Source: Saprospiraceae bacterium (GTDB taxonomy: Bacteria > Bacteroidota > Bacteroidia > Chitinophagales > Saprospiraceae). From it: a stretch of 64,000 nucleotides of DNA. Location: contig JADJNW010000020.1 in the NCBI GenBank assembly GCA_016714085.1, positions 53,384-117,383 of the forward strand, written 5' to 3'. The notes under the pieces were generated by a model. It was not told where the DNA came from. It saw nothing but the letters and a program-made list of their open reading frames with translations, and ran no database searches. The position numbers and the translations under genes are program-made. This document shows positions 10,677-21,188 of this stretch, piece by piece. Every line of letters begins with the position of its first letter. The first letter of the stretch is position 1.

Positions 10677-11999
10677 TTAATGCTGAATTACTTCTTCTAC
10701 CGCAGGTGTGCGCTCGCTCAATGCTTTTGGCACTTTAGGCCGAATGATCAGGCGTAAGGACTGGTCGTATGTGAAATAATTCCATACCCAATTGATAAAT
10801 ACAAAAAGCTTGTTTTTGACTCCAAGTAGCGTAAACAAATGCACGAACATCCACACGAACCAAGCGAATGCGCCCTGGAAGCGCCAGTAGGGTAGATCCA
10901 CTACTGCCAGGTGACGGCCGATAGTGGCCATCGAACCTTTATCGTAATAAGAAAATGGCTTCAAAGTTTGCCCTTTTTGCAATAGTTTCAAATTCTTGAC
11001 TAAATGCGTGGCGTGCTGAATAGCAACTTGCGCGACTTGCGGTTGCCCTTTTGGGTATTTTTCTTCGATCATAAACGCCACATCGCCAATGGCAAATATA
11101 TTATGATAACCTTCTACTTGATTAAAGCGATTTACTTTGATACGGTTGCCCGGCGCAATTAAATCCTTGGATAAACCTTCGATTTTAGATCCGCGAACAC
11201 CGGCTGCCCAGATGACCTTATTAGCACGGAGCTTCGTTCCATCGTTCATAAGTATCCATTTGCCATCAAAATCAGTCACAAATGTATTTAATTTTACTTT
11301 CACATCTAATTCAGACAAAAAGCGATGAGCTTTTGCAGAAGCTTGTTCCGACATGGTACTCAACACGCGCGGCGCGCCTTCGATCAAGTGAATAGCCACC
11401 TCGTTTACATTTAGTTCGGGATAATCTTTTGGCAAAATAAATTTTTTCATTTCTGCTAGAGAACCAGCCACTTCTACGCCTGTTGGGCCGCCACCGACCA
11501 CCACAATATCAAGCAAACCTTGCCTTTCGTCATTATCTGAAGTCGTCAGTGCTTTTTCATAATCATTCAAAATGCGATTGCGCAAATAGAGTGCTTCCGC
11601 TACCGATTTCATCGGAATTGCCCTGCCCGCAATTTGTTCATTGCCAAAGAAATTGGTCTCTGCGCCAAGAGCAAGCACCAAATAATCATATTGCAAATCA
11701 CCGATATTTGTATAAATCGTATGAATACTCGTATCAATCGATTGCACCTCTGCCATTCGGATAAAAACATCCTTCTGGTTTTGGAATAATTTCCTCAACG
11801 GGAATACAATGGAACTTGGCTCTAAGCCTGACATCGCTACCTGGTAGAACAATGGCTGAAATTGATGATAATTGTTCTTGTCGATCAATACAATTTGAAA
11901 GTTTTTGTTGGAAAGTTTTCGCGCCAGCGTAAGACCCGCGAAGCCACCACCTACGATGACGATGCGTTTTTTGTCGGATGCAGGAATATTGATAGTCAT
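10677..11999 (-). CDS. ndh: Type II NADH:quinone oxidoreductase
   Basis: Single-subunit, non-proton-pumping NADH dehydrogenase that feeds electrons to menaquinone at the inner face of the cytoplasmic membrane. Two dinucleotide-binding folds are visible: IVIVGGGFAGLTLARKL for FAD near the N-terminus and IVVVGGGPTGVEVAGSL for NADH in the middle, with the family motif IWAAGVRGS and the FAIGDVAF flavin motif. The C-terminus has hydrophobic and aromatic helices (WFVWMFVHLFTLLGVKN) typical of membrane-attached Ndh. The ATG at 11999 is preferred over an upstream start at 12038 because homologues begin close to the FAD motif. 440 residues. It converges with the gene at 10064; the 94-base gap between them has no clear terminator. 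Confidence 0.92.
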   Translation of the reverse strand: MTINIPASDKKRIVIVGGGFAGLTLARKLSNKNFQIVLIDKNNYHQFQPLFYQVAMSGLEPSSIVFPLRKLFQNQKDVFIRMAEVQSIDTSIHTIYTNIGDLQYDYLVLALGAETNFFGNEQIAGRAIPMKSVAEALYLRNRILNDYEKALTTSDNDERQGLLDIVVVGGGPTGVEVAGSLAEMKKFILPKDYPELNVNEVAIHLIEGAPRVLSTMSEQASAKAHRFLSELDVKVKLNTFVTDFDGKWILMNDGTKLRANKVIWAAGVRGSKIEGLSKDLIAPGNRIKVNRFNQVEGYHNIFAIGDVAFMIEEKYPKGQPQVAQVAIQHATHLVKNLKLLQKGQTLKPFSYYDKGSMATIGRHLAVVDLPYWRFQGAFAWFVWMFVHLFTLLGVKNKLFVFINWVWNYFTYDQSLRLIIRPKVPKALSERTPAVEEVIQH

Positions 12000-12106
12000 A
12001 ACAAAATAAAATTTGGTGACTAATGAATGTTTAAACATAAGACACCCCAGTACGCGAAAAAGTTCTTTTAGATGCGCAAAAAACGACGAACCGTCGGTAA
12101 ATAAAT

Positions 12107-12754
12107 TTATTTGATTCTAATTGTTTGAATACCAGGTTTATATTGCTGCTTGAGAAGTTCAATTAACTGAAAGTAATAATTTTTATTTGACTGAAAATCA
12201 ATTGATTCAATTTCCAAAATTAAAATTGGTAAGGACTGTTCTAATTTGAAAAAATCAAAATAAGTATGCTGGATTTGCAGTAAATATTCGGCTGAAATGT
12301 CTTTCTCAAAATGTCGGCCGCGCTTTTGAATATTTTCCAATAATTGTGGCACAGAGCGGTGCAAATAGACCAATAATTCTGGCTTTGGAAAAGAAGCATT
12401 CAGAATGTAAAATAAGCGCTGAAACAAGCGATATTCCTCTTCTTTCAAATTATTTTTTGCGAAAAGCAGGGTTTTTAGAAAAAAATAATCCGAAACGATA
12501 AACTGCTCAAAAAGACTCTGTTGCGCGATTTCTTCTTGCAATTGTTTGTGTCGCTCGGTCATGAAAAACAACTCTACGGGAAAAGCATAACGCTCGGGAT
12601 TTTCATAGAAATAAGGCAGAAAAGGGTTGTCATCAAAGCGTTCCAGCACCAAGCGCCCGCCAAAATCCTTGGCAATCATTTTGGAAAGCGTGGACTTTCC
12701 AGCCCCGATGTTTCCTTCGATGGCAATGAAATTGTATGGAAAAAAAGTATTCAA
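12107..12754 (-). CDS. Deoxynucleoside kinase
   Basis: Phosphorylates deoxynucleosides for salvage (deoxyadenosine/deoxyguanosine kinase family), cytoplasmic. The P-loop is IEGNIGAGKSTLSKM near residue 10, followed by ERFDDNPFLPYFYENP, the substrate-side motif TERHKQL and a variant of the DRS-like motif, VSDYFFLKTLLFAKNNL. The lid region is HRSVPQLLENIQKRGR. Its 215 residues are the usual length. The only in-frame start near the P-loop is TTG at 12754. It follows folK by 15 bases, an arrangement often seen in Bacteroidota, so the two are co-transcribed. Confidence 0.88.
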   Translation of the reverse strand: MNTFFPYNFIAIEGNIGAGKSTLSKMIAKDFGGRLVLERFDDNPFLPYFYENPERYAFPVELFFMTERHKQLQEEIAQQSLFEQFIVSDYFFLKTLLFAKNNLKEEEYRLFQRLFYILNASFPKPELLVYLHRSVPQLLENIQKRGRHFEKDISAEYLLQIQHTYFDFFKLEQSLPILILEIESIDFQSNKNYYFQLIELLKQQYKPGIQTIRIK

Positions 12755-12769
12755 TTCTGTAAAATTATT

Positions 12770-13252
12770 TTACTCAGTTAAAATTTTCACAATAAGTTGA
12801 TCTTTTGAATCTAAAAACAAATCCCGAATATTTCTTTGCAAAACAGGATGCACAAAATCGGGCGCAATTTCTGCCAACGGCGCTAACACAAAATTCCGAT
12901 CTTGCAAAAAAGGGTGGGGGATCATCAATTTTTCAGTTTTTAGTACCAAAGCGTCATAAAACAAAATATCGATGTCAATCAATCGTTCTCCCCATTTTAC
13001 GTGGCGTTCACGCCCCATATTTTGCTCTATTATTAAAATTATTTCTAATATTTTTTCCGGCTCAAGTTGGGTATTAATTTCTAGGACTTGATTGAGAAAA
13101 TCAGGTTGGTTTTCGATACCCCAGGCTTGCGTTTCATAAATACTCGACGCTTTTGAGATCTCGCCAATGCGCAATTCAATTTGTTCGGTTGCCCTTTGCA
13201 AATGCTGCTTTCGGTCGCCCAGATTACTGCCTAAACCTAAAAAAAGTCGCAT
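12770..13252 (-). CDS. folK: 2-amino-4-hydroxy-6-hydroxymethyldihydropteridine pyrophosphokinase
   Basis: Transfers pyrophosphate from ATP to the pterin in folate synthesis; small cytoplasmic enzyme. The start is LFLGLGSNLGDR, followed by SSIYETQAWGIENQPDFLN, the signature WGERLIDIDILFYD with the magnesium-binding Asp pair, and IPHPFLQDRNFVLAPLAEIAP. 160 residues is standard. It is the first gene of a folK-deoxynucleoside kinase operon and is divergent from the TetR gene; the TetR operators begin about 75 bases upstream of its start codon. Confidence 0.95.
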   Translation of the reverse strand: MRLFLGLGSNLGDRKQHLQRATEQIELRIGEISKASSIYETQAWGIENQPDFLNQVLEINTQLEPEKILEIILIIEQNMGRERHVKWGERLIDIDILFYDALVLKTEKLMIPHPFLQDRNFVLAPLAEIAPDFVHPVLQRNIRDLFLDSKDQLIVKILTE

Positions 13253-13326
13253 ACAAATAATTAAAGATTCAAGATCGAAAAATACAATTTTTCAAGTTCA
13301 ATCCTACAATTCTTGATTTTTGTCGA

Positions 13327-13367
13327 AAAACCGACCGGTCGGTTTTGAAATTCGACCGATTGGTTTA
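13327..13367. promoter_or_regulatory. Two tandem TetR-type operators
   Basis: AAAACCGACCGGTCGGTTTT at 13327-13346 is a perfect 20-base palindrome. A second, imperfect copy lies at 13348-13367 and matches 15 of 20 positions; the two centres (13336.5 and 13357.5) are 21 bases apart, two helix turns. The first overlaps the -33 element and the second fills the spacer up to the -7 element of the tetR promoter. This is the layout expected for autorepression. The folK start at 13252 is also close. Confidence 0.75.
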
Positions 13368-13373
13368 TTTTTG
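13344..13373 (+). promoter_or_regulatory. Promoter of the TetR gene
   Basis: TTTG at 13344-13347 as -33 and TATTTTTG at 13366-13373 as -7, with an 18-base spacer. This is one of the best matches to the Bacteroidota consensus in the window. The predicted start point is near 13380, so the coding start must be downstream of it. Confidence 0.65.
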
Positions 13374-13394
13374 CATTGTAAAAAATTAAAAACG

Positions 13395-14003
13395 TTGATT
13401 AAAGAAACGATCTCAAAATCAGAGCGCACTCGAATGTTCATTATAGAGCAAGCTGCTAATCTGTTCAACCAGAAGGGCTATGCCGGCACCTCGATGGATG
13501 ATATTTTGCAAGCGACCGGCTTATCGAAAGGTGGGGTATATGGCAATTTCAAGAGTAAGGAAGAAATCGCGATTGCCGCTTTTGAGCATTCAGTGGAGAC
13601 CGTAGCACAAGAAATTAAACTGCGTACGAAGCTGAAAAAGAAGGTATTGGATAAACTTAGGGCAGTGGTGCATTTTTACCAGGAACGGATTTTGAATCCG
13701 CCTGTGGAAGGTGGTTGTCCGATTTTGAATACAGCGGTAGAAGTCGATGATAATAATCCTGTGCTTCGAGAGCGTGTGAAAGCTGCCTTGGATCAATGGG
13801 AACAAAGCATCGCTTATGTGATACAACGTGGAATTGCACAAAATGAAATACGAAGTGATACCGACCCGCGCGCTTTTGCCGTGCGCTTTATTGCAACGCT
13901 GGAAGGCTCGATTTTGCTGACGCGCTTGTATAAAGATATGCGCTATTTTGATACGATGAGCAAACAACTGTTTGAAATGATTGAAGAACTTCAAGTTTAT
14001 TAA
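13395..14003 (+). CDS. TetR/AcrR family transcriptional regulator
   Basis: One-component repressor. The N-terminal helix-turn-helix has the family pattern RTRMFIIEQAANLFNQKGY, GTSMDDILQATGLSKG and VYGNFKSKEEIA; the C-terminal ligand/dimer domain (about 140 residues) contains PVEGGCPILNTAVEVDD, typical of the AcuR/YxaF-like branch. An open frame extends back to 13320, but that stretch holds the operators and promoter, so the TTG at 13395 (MIKETISKSERTRM) is the likely start, giving 202 residues. The ligand is unknown. The alpha/beta hydrolase 60 bases downstream on the same strand is the probable co-regulated gene. Confidence 0.9.
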   Translation: MIKETISKSERTRMFIIEQAANLFNQKGYAGTSMDDILQATGLSKGGVYGNFKSKEEIAIAAFEHSVETVAQEIKLRTKLKKKVLDKLRAVVHFYQERILNPPVEGGCPILNTAVEVDDNNPVLRERVKAALDQWEQSIAYVIQRGIAQNEIRSDTDPRAFAVRFIATLEGSILLTRLYKDMRYFDTMSKQLFEMIEELQVY

Positions 14004-14063
14004 TAATTTGACTTTAACTAACTGATTTTTAGTAAATTAAAAATAAAATAAATCACCCAAATC

Positions 14064-14993
14064 ATGAATGCTATTCCTTCCACCAAAAGAGTAGAAATCC
14101 TTGAAACAAGCCATATTGATAAGACTTCTGAGTCGATCGCAGGCAATCCGCCTGTATTAAAGTTGATACAATTAGGTTTTCAAGTTTTCGGGCCGCTTTT
14201 TCCAAAATATGCCGGGAAATTAGCATTTCAGTTCTTTACAACGCCTCGCGTGCGCGCGCATCACAAAGCTTCTGATGAAATATTGGAGTCCGCTCGAATG
14301 TTTGAGTTTTTGTATGGAAAACAAATTTTGAAAGGCTACGAATGGGGTAGTGGAGATCGAACGATTTTGCTCGTACATGGTTGGGAATCAAGAGGTACTG
14401 CATTACGAACTTTTGTGCCAAGTTTAATAAAACAAGGATTTCGAGTCGTAGCATTCGATGGGCCGGCGCATGGCAATTCTGGTGGAAAACGCACGAATCT
14501 CGTTCATTTTGCAGGAGCAATCCAGGCAGCGATTCGCCAGGTTGGCAATGTTCATAGCATTATTGCGCATTCTTTCGGCGGGGCATCCACTGTTTTTGCG
14601 CTATCCAACAGTTCTAAGCCGATTGAGCTTGAAAAATTGGTTTTGATTGCTACACCCAGTAGTATGAGAAAAGTGATGCAAAAAAATGTACAGCTATTGA
14701 AATTGCCAAAATCTGTGGCAATAGAACTCTTCAAATACACGGAAAATCTTTTTCAGCGGCCGGTTGACGCTGTTGATGTTCGACACGCTTACGAAAAATT
14801 GTCGGTAAAAGAAACTTTATTGGTGCATGATCGCCTTGACCCGATGGTACCGTTCCAATCTTCTGAGGCCGTTCTTGATGCTTGGGAAAATACTACTTTA
14901 CTAGTCACAGAAGGATTTGGGCACTATCGCTTGATGAAAAATCCTGATCTGATTGACCGAGTAGCGCAATTTATTATTTCTCCTGTCATTTAA
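14064..14993 (+). CDS. Alpha/beta hydrolase
   Basis: Serine hydrolase of 309 residues without a signal peptide. The oxyanion strand is ILLVHGWESRGTALR, the nucleophile elbow is AHSFGGAS with Ser170, the acid is Asp259 in VHDRLDPMVPF, and the base is His287 in GFGHYRLM, close to the C-terminus as expected. FDGPAHGNSGG precedes the elbow. The N-terminal 90 residues are a family-specific extension with LGFQVFGPLFPKYAGKLAFQ. Probably in one transcript with the TetR gene, so the substrate may be related to the TetR inducer (inference). Confidence 0.85.
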   Translation: MNAIPSTKRVEILETSHIDKTSESIAGNPPVLKLIQLGFQVFGPLFPKYAGKLAFQFFTTPRVRAHHKASDEILESARMFEFLYGKQILKGYEWGSGDRTILLVHGWESRGTALRTFVPSLIKQGFRVVAFDGPAHGNSGGKRTNLVHFAGAIQAAIRQVGNVHSIIAHSFGGASTVFALSNSSKPIELEKLVLIATPSSMRKVMQKNVQLLKLPKSVAIELFKYTENLFQRPVDAVDVRHAYEKLSVKETLLVHDRLDPMVPFQSSEAVLDAWENTTLLVTEGFGHYRLMKNPDLIDRVAQFIISPVI

Positions 14994-15153
14994 AATACAA
15001 ATTTTATGGTTTGAATCTGACCAATTATCAGATTATTCTTACTTTTATCGCAGCAGCAACGAGCCTACCCTCCAATTTTGTCGTTTTCTTGCCGAAATAG
15101 CACACGAGCAAAGAAAATTGCTCCAAAGGAATGCCTTCGGCATAAATTTTATT

Positions 15154-15161
15154 TATTTTTG
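15154..15161 (+). promoter_or_regulatory. Candidate -7 element of the large T9SS protein gene
   Basis: TATTTTTG matches TAnnTTTG, 47 bases before the ATG at 15208. There is no clear -33 element. Its position supports the start at 15208 over the longer open frame from 15118. Confidence 0.4.
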
Positions 15162-15207
15162 GTCAATTCTATTGACATTCCAATTTACTCCAACGAAAAA
15201 ACAAAGA

Positions 15208-18200
15208 ATGAGATCACTTTTTACGCTGCTTTTTGGGTTGATTATCACGACATTATCTTTTGCCAAACCTGCCAATGACAACTGTGCCGGAGCAACCAGT
15301 TTGGGTACACTCCCAAGTTGCGATGGTGACATTTACACCAATGTAAACGCGACGGCCTCGAATATCGGCTCGCGCAATAGCCCCACTTGTTTTAACGGAG
15401 GAACGACCCAGCGCGATGTGTGGTTTTCCTTTACTCCAAATGCTGGAACTTCCGATATTACTATTTTTATACAAGGGGTAAATAATGGAACGAATGCCAA
15501 AGCCTTGAACAATCCTCAAATAGCTGTTTATCGAGGCGATTGTTCAACCGATGGTTTATCAGAAATTGCTTGTTCTTCTGTACCGAACGGCACTAACCAA
15601 TTGCGCTTAGACGTATTTGGGTTATCGGCTGGAGATACTTATTTTGTAAGAGTCAATGACTATTCGGCGACTGCTGCTGCCAATTCCGGTGATTTCACAT
15701 TATGCATCGAGCAATACGTGCCGGCTATTAATATGGGCGATGCTACTGGTTCAAATGCTTGTTTTGGTACATTGTACGATTCGGGCGGCCCCGATGGCGA
15801 TTATAATGATTTTGAAAATTCTACTTTTACGATATGTCCTACAGAGCCCAATTCTTGTTTGGAAATTGATTTGATTAGTTTTGATGTGGAGCCAGTATTG
15901 CTGGGCATTTTTGGCGATTTTCTTCGCTTTTATGCTGGACCAAATACCAGTTCGCCACTGATAGCAGAATTGTACGGGCAAGACTCGGGCACGCCGTTTA
16001 GAATTCAATCGAAAACGGGATGTATCACCGTTGAGTTTGAGTCTGATTTTTTAGTAAGTTTTCCGGGATTTGAATTGACCTGGCAGTGTTCTTCTGCGCC
16101 TTGCGATAATCAAAGTCTTGACAACCCAACAGAAATTTCCAGCTTACCTTTTACTCAAACTGGACTTTCTACTTGTGAATCCGTAGCTACTTTTGGAACC
16201 TCTCCATGTGTAAATGATAATTTTTTGAATGGACCGGAATATGTATTTACTTATAATTCTTTGGGCGGAACTTGCATCAATATTGAAGTAAGCGGCGCGA
16301 ACGAAGGCACAGGCGTGCTGGTTGTCTATGGTTCGCCCACCGATTCTACTTCTACTTGTGTGGCAAGGGGCACTAATGGTATTATCTCTTCTGCCAATCT
16401 TCGAAGTGCCGGGACTTATTATATCATTGTGTCGGATGCCGACGGCTGTACGCCTTTTGATATAAAAATAGAAGAAACAACCTGCTCGCTTTCGCCTGCG
16501 CTGGTGGACGCATTGTGTAATCCATTGAATGGTTGTGTGCGGTTGGATGGCTTGCCTACGATCTTTGATTTTGAAGACGGCTTCCAAGATATTGAAATTG
16601 AACGAGATGTGAATAACGGTTAGCGTACCTTCCGACTTGGATTTTAATGTGTGGGGCCCTTTTACACAGGATCAAGTTTGCGAAAGCAAGGATCAAGTCA
16701 TTGCCTTCATTAGAAATAATCAACCAATTCGGAGTTCCTGGTCGCCTACGCCCGGAGTTACGGGTCTTGCTGATAGGCATCCTATTTTTAATACACCTGT
16801 GACAGATGAATACGATTGTGGCGATGAACCCGGCGCAGACGGGGATGATTTTGTAAGTACGATTCCTACTCTTAAAGGCGAAGTTTATGTAGTACTGATC
16901 AATGATTGGGGTAATTTGATTGGCGAAGAAGGCGTTGGTATTAGTTGGTCACCTTCAGCGCCAGCTGTTTTGGAACAATTGCCAAGCGTTGTAGAAGCTG
17001 GCGATACTTCCATTTGCCTGGGTGAATCGGTTCAGCTAGAAATTAGTAGCCCGGTAAGTTCGATTATCTGGTTGAATGATACCACAACTTTATCCTGCGA
17101 TGATTGCCCAAATCCAATAGCTACGCCTACGCAGACTACGACTTATCGTGCATTAGTGGATGCGGTTTGCTATAACGATACAATTGACATCAAAGTCGAA
17201 GTTTTTTCTGTGAACGCGGGGCCGGATGTAACTGTTTGCCGGGGTGAAAAATTTGATATAATCGCTGGAAGTAGCTTCGATGATGCTATTTGGCAATGGA
17301 ATGTGCCTGCTGGAATTGAATTTAGCTGTTTGGATTGTCCAAATCCAACCGTTTCTGCGAATACGCCGGGTACTTATCAAATTACAGTTTCCCTTACTGC
17401 GCCTGATTGCACGCCGCGCGATACAGTAGTGATTACAGTTAGACCGGAAGAAGCCCCTGAATATTCTATCAGCGATGATTTGGAAATCTGTCAAGGGGAA
17501 AGTGTGAATCTTGGGGGCGCACCAAATGCTAATATCATATACGAATGGACATCTATTCCTGAAGGATTTACCTCCACCGATGCAAATCCAGCGGCAACGC
17601 CCTTACAAACAACGAAATATTTCCTGAGCGTAAGTAGCCCTATTTGCCCAATTACCAAATTAGATAGTGTAAGCGTCACTGTATTTATTCCTCCAGTGCT
17701 GGAAGTAGTAGCCGACACCTCTGTTTGTCAAGAACAACCCGTTCAACTGGGACTTAGTCAACCCGAAAGCGGCGTGACTTATAGCTTGGTTGGTCCTGAT
17801 ATCATTGATGATCCTGCAAACCTCAATACCCTTACATTTCCAACTTCGGCCGGAAACTATATTATAACTGCTACGCGTGGCGCTTGCGAAGTAATGGATA
17901 CGGTTCAGATTGGCATTACGCCGATTGATATTGCTATTCAAGTCGAAGGGCAAGAACCAGATACGGTAAGGCTTTGCCGAGGAGAGGAATTGAATTTAAG
18001 CGCTTTGGCAGTGCCATCGGGTACGCCTGTTATTTGGGCACCGAATGATGGCTCGTTGAGCGATACCATTGGCACTAACATTATAGCTAAACCCGAAACT
18101 CAAACTACTTATTATGCAACGGTTACCGTTGGGGAATGTATTCGTGTTGATTCTATTATTGTGATTGTTGATTCGTTGCCTTCCAATTTAGCGATCATGC

Positions 18201-20170
18201 CGGGCGATACTTCGATTTGCGAAGGAAGCTTGATTATTTTGGAATCGGAGTTGTTTGAACCCAAAGATTTTATGGAAATAGAATTTAAGTGGCTTCCAAA
18301 TCGCGGACAACAGACGCCTGATTCTTTGTATAATCTTGTAATTCAACCAGATACAACGACACAATATTATAGAATTACCACAAATGGCGTTTGCGTAGAT
18401 ACTGCTTATGCAAATGTAGAAGTAAAACCAATTCCGCAATTACAAATTATTCCTTCAGATACAACAGTGTGTCCTGGTGAAAGAGTGCAATACAGAGTAG
18501 AAGGCCCTGATGGATTGACCAAACCTATGTGGATGCCGCCTACCGGCTTGAGTTGTACAGAATGTTTTAATCCGACTGCAACAGCCTTTACAAGTGTCTC
18601 CTACCAGTTTATGGCAGAATTGGACGGTTGCCCTGGCTCTGCTTCGGCTTCCTTGAATGTGCCTGTGCCGCAGATTAGTTTGAATCCTCGAACCGAAATA
18701 TGCTTGGGTGAAACGATTCGTTTAAATTTTGCGAATACTCCAGGCGCGACTTATACCTGGACTTCTTCCAGTGATCCTAATTTCATGAGCAATGACCCAT
18801 TATTGACGGTCACACCAACGCAAAATACAACTTACAAAGTAGTGGCACAAGTGGAAGGTTGCGAACCAATTGAAGCGTCTATTTCAATTATAGTTGTGCA
18901 AGATGCAGATGTAAATGTGCCTGATAATCAAACGATTTGTGAAGGTAGTTCCATAACACTCACTGCCGATGGCACTGCTCCAAATGGTGTGACAGAAACT
19001 TTCCTTTGGCGCTGGAATGGACAGACCATGGCAAATCCGACCGTTACGGTTAATAATTTGACGGACGATACGGTTTTTGAATTGATTTATACCTACGGCA
19101 GAAATTGTGGCGTGGTGACGAAAACTGTTTTGGTGGAAGTTGCACCCGCGCCAGTTCTGGAATTGAATCCTGATCGAGTTATTTGTGCAGGCGAGACCAT
19201 TCAGTTGAACCTGAACGCCAGCAATAGTCCCGAAGTTATTTACACCTGGACGTCGCCGGGTAATCCCAATTTTACAAGTAACAATCCTTTACTCTCGGTT
19301 TCGCCTACCCAAACCACCACTTATCGAGTGAAAGCAGAAAGCCAGGGATGCGGCACGCTTGAGCAGGAAATTACGATCACTGTTGTTTCTGCAGCAGAGG
19401 TAAATATAACAGGCAATACTTCTATTTGTCGAGGTGAGACACTTTCCTTGATGGCAAATAGCAATTTGCCCGCAGGTATTTCCGAGTCTTATGTTTGGAC
19501 TGGCAATGGTCAACAATTTACAGGTAAAAATTTGACAATCAATAATTTAACTCAAAATACCCAATTTGTATTGGTTTACACCTATGGCGATTGTGGAGAA
19601 GTGGTCAAAACAGTGGATGTAGTTGTAAATCAGGCAATTCAGGTGGATAGCATCAGTATTTCGCCGGATCCAAATAACTTATTCCTGGGACAAACACTTA
19701 CCATTACTGCTAATACGACTCCGGCAACACCTGCTGGGGCAACTTTCGCCTGGACGGCGAATGGTGAATCAATTAGTGGCAATACGCCACAAATAAGCCA
19801 CACTCCTGATGAATCCCCCGTAACTTATGAAGTTACGATCACTTCGGCGACTGGATGCACGACTACTACTGCTGTCACGGTTACGCTGAATGAACCGGTG
19901 GTGGATGTTCCTAATGCCTTCACTCCCAACGGAGACGGTAGAAACGATTTCTTTAATGTGATTAGCAAAACGCCATTTACAATCCTTGAATTCAAAGTAT
20001 ATAACCGCTGGGGACAATTGGTATATGATAATGGCAATCCGAGCCAGGGCTGGGACGGCAAGCATAATGGCAATGACGCGCCCTCGGATGTTTATGTTTA
20101 TTACATTCGAGTCAGATTTTTGACCAACAGGGAAGAAGTATTAAGAGGCGATGTAACTTTGATACGATAA
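15208..20170 (+). CDS. Giant T9SS-exported protein with Ig/PKD-like repeats and CHU_C domain, one frameshift
   Basis: About 1653 residues after repair. A signal peptide (MRSLFTLLFGLIITTLSFA) is followed by an N-terminal beta-sandwich region starting PANDNCAGATSLGTLPSCDG. The middle holds about 11 Ig/PKD-like modules, each opened by a strand of the form 'xxICxGExxxL' (DTSICLGESVQL, DVTVCRGEKFDI, LEICQGESVNL, DTSICEGSLIIL, RTEICLGETIRL, NQTICEGSSITL, DRVICAGETIQL, NTSICRGETLSL). The C-terminus is the gliding-motility-associated CHU_C domain: VPNAFTPNGDGRNDFF, YNRWGQLVY, GWDGKHNG, VYVYYIRV. The frame breaks near 16620; deleting one base of GGTTAGC gives NNGSVPSDLDFNVWGPF. Likely a cell-surface adhesin or matrix protein; no catalytic domain is seen. 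Confidence 0.88.
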
Positions 20171-20186
20171 TTTATAATATTTAATG

Positions 20187-20234
20187 AATGGAAAGGTGGA
20201 ATCATGTAATAAATTGATATTCCATCTTTCCATT
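20187..20234. terminator. Long inverted repeat between convergent genes
   Basis: AATGGAAAGGTGGAAT (20187-20202) pairs with ATTCCATCTTTCCATT (20219-20234): 16 pairs, one of them G-U. It is followed by more copies of words such as CCATT and TTTCC to about 20272, which run into the stop codon of the methyltransferase gene. A bidirectional terminator is likely. Confidence 0.6.
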
Positions 20235-20256
20235 ATTCCATTTTTCCAGCATTTCA

Positions 20257-21075
20257 TTACTCCATTTTCCCCTCAGATTTTACAGCCTTCAGCGCATACA
20301 CCAATGGCAGCTTGCCTTCCATGCCTTTTATATACCATTTATCTTTTTCAAATTCTACACCTTCCGGGTAAATATTATAAGGCGACCAATCATATTCAGC
20401 AAACTGTTCTATTCGCAATCCTTGACTTAATAATGCTTCAAAAACCTCTGTTAATGAATGATTCCAGGAAATGGATTTATTTTTAATCGGTGCATTTCGA
20501 TCGGCATAAGTGCCTTCTATTTCCTCTATAATCGTTTCTTTATTAAAATAACTATATTGAATATAATGATAATCATTATCAAACATCCAGGGAACAGGAT
20601 GAAATTCTGCAAAATGAAACGCCCCGCCCGGCTTGAGATAGCGCGCTACGATTGCGCCCCAGGGCTTTAGATCAGGCAACCAACCAATGGTACCATACGA
20701 TGTAAAGACAATATCAAATTGCTCCTCTAAATGCTGTGGCAAGTCATAAATATTACAAGAAATAAAACGCGCCTCTAAATTGCATTCCTTTGCTAACTGT
20801 TTTGCAAAATCTATTGCTTTATCCGAAAGATCAATACCTGTAACCTTTGCGCCGCGCCGCGCCCAGGAGAGCGTATCCATCCCAAAATGGCATTGCAAAT
20901 GCAGCAGGGTTTTGCCTTGCACATCGCCGACTTGTGATAATTCAATGGGCGTCAATACATTTTTACCCTGCCTAAATTCTGATAATCCATAAAATTCGGA
21001 ATTGACGTGAACTTCCGTTTTAGCATTCCACAGCTCGCGGTTGATCTCAATGTAGTTTTGTTCGGGTGTTTCCAT
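20257..21075 (-). CDS. Class I SAM-dependent methyltransferase
   Basis: 272 residues, cytoplasmic. The SAM site is LLHLQCHFGMDTLSWARRG followed by the acidic VTGIDLSDKAIDFA; later motifs are ISCNIYDLP and FDIVFTSYGTIGWLPDL, then YLKPGGAFHFAEFHP. The family resembles small-molecule methyltransferases of the UbiE/MenG fold. The substrate cannot be told. It is separated from the upstream oligopeptidase gene by a strong hairpin, so it is probably its own unit. The last codons (GKME) lie in the repeated-word spacer. Confidence 0.85.
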   Translation of the reverse strand: METPEQNYIEINRELWNAKTEVHVNSEFYGLSEFRQGKNVLTPIELSQVGDVQGKTLLHLQCHFGMDTLSWARRGAKVTGIDLSDKAIDFAKQLAKECNLEARFISCNIYDLPQHLEEQFDIVFTSYGTIGWLPDLKPWGAIVARYLKPGGAFHFAEFHPVPWMFDNDYHYIQYSYFNKETIIEEIEGTYADRNAPIKNKSISWNHSLTEVFEALLSQGLRIEQFAEYDWSPYNIYPEGVEFEKDKWYIKGMEGKLPLVYALKAVKSEGKME

Positions 21076-21134
21076 TCTATTTATTTTATTACAAAGCCAC
21101 CAACCAAAGTTTTAGAAAAATTGTTCCCGCCAAT

Positions 21135-21175
21135 AAAAACAGGCTCTCGAAGCATTACTCCAAAAGCCTGTTTTT
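21135..21175. terminator. Terminator between oligopeptidase and methyltransferase genes
   Basis: AAAAACAGGCT (21135-21145) and AGCCTGTTTTT (21165-21175) form a perfect 11-bp stem with T-runs on both strands, so it can work in both directions. It most likely ends the oligopeptidase transcript, whose stop codon is at 21226. Confidence 0.75.
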
Positions 21176-21188
21176 CTGCAAATAATGA

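Noticed and set aside
13320..13394. An N-terminal extension of the TetR protein
   Set aside because: The extension is encoded by the operators and promoter; TetR proteins normally begin close to the helix-turn-helix.
15118..15207. An upstream start for the giant T9SS protein
   Set aside because: The extra 30 residues cover the -7 element and would bury the signal peptide that starts at 15208.
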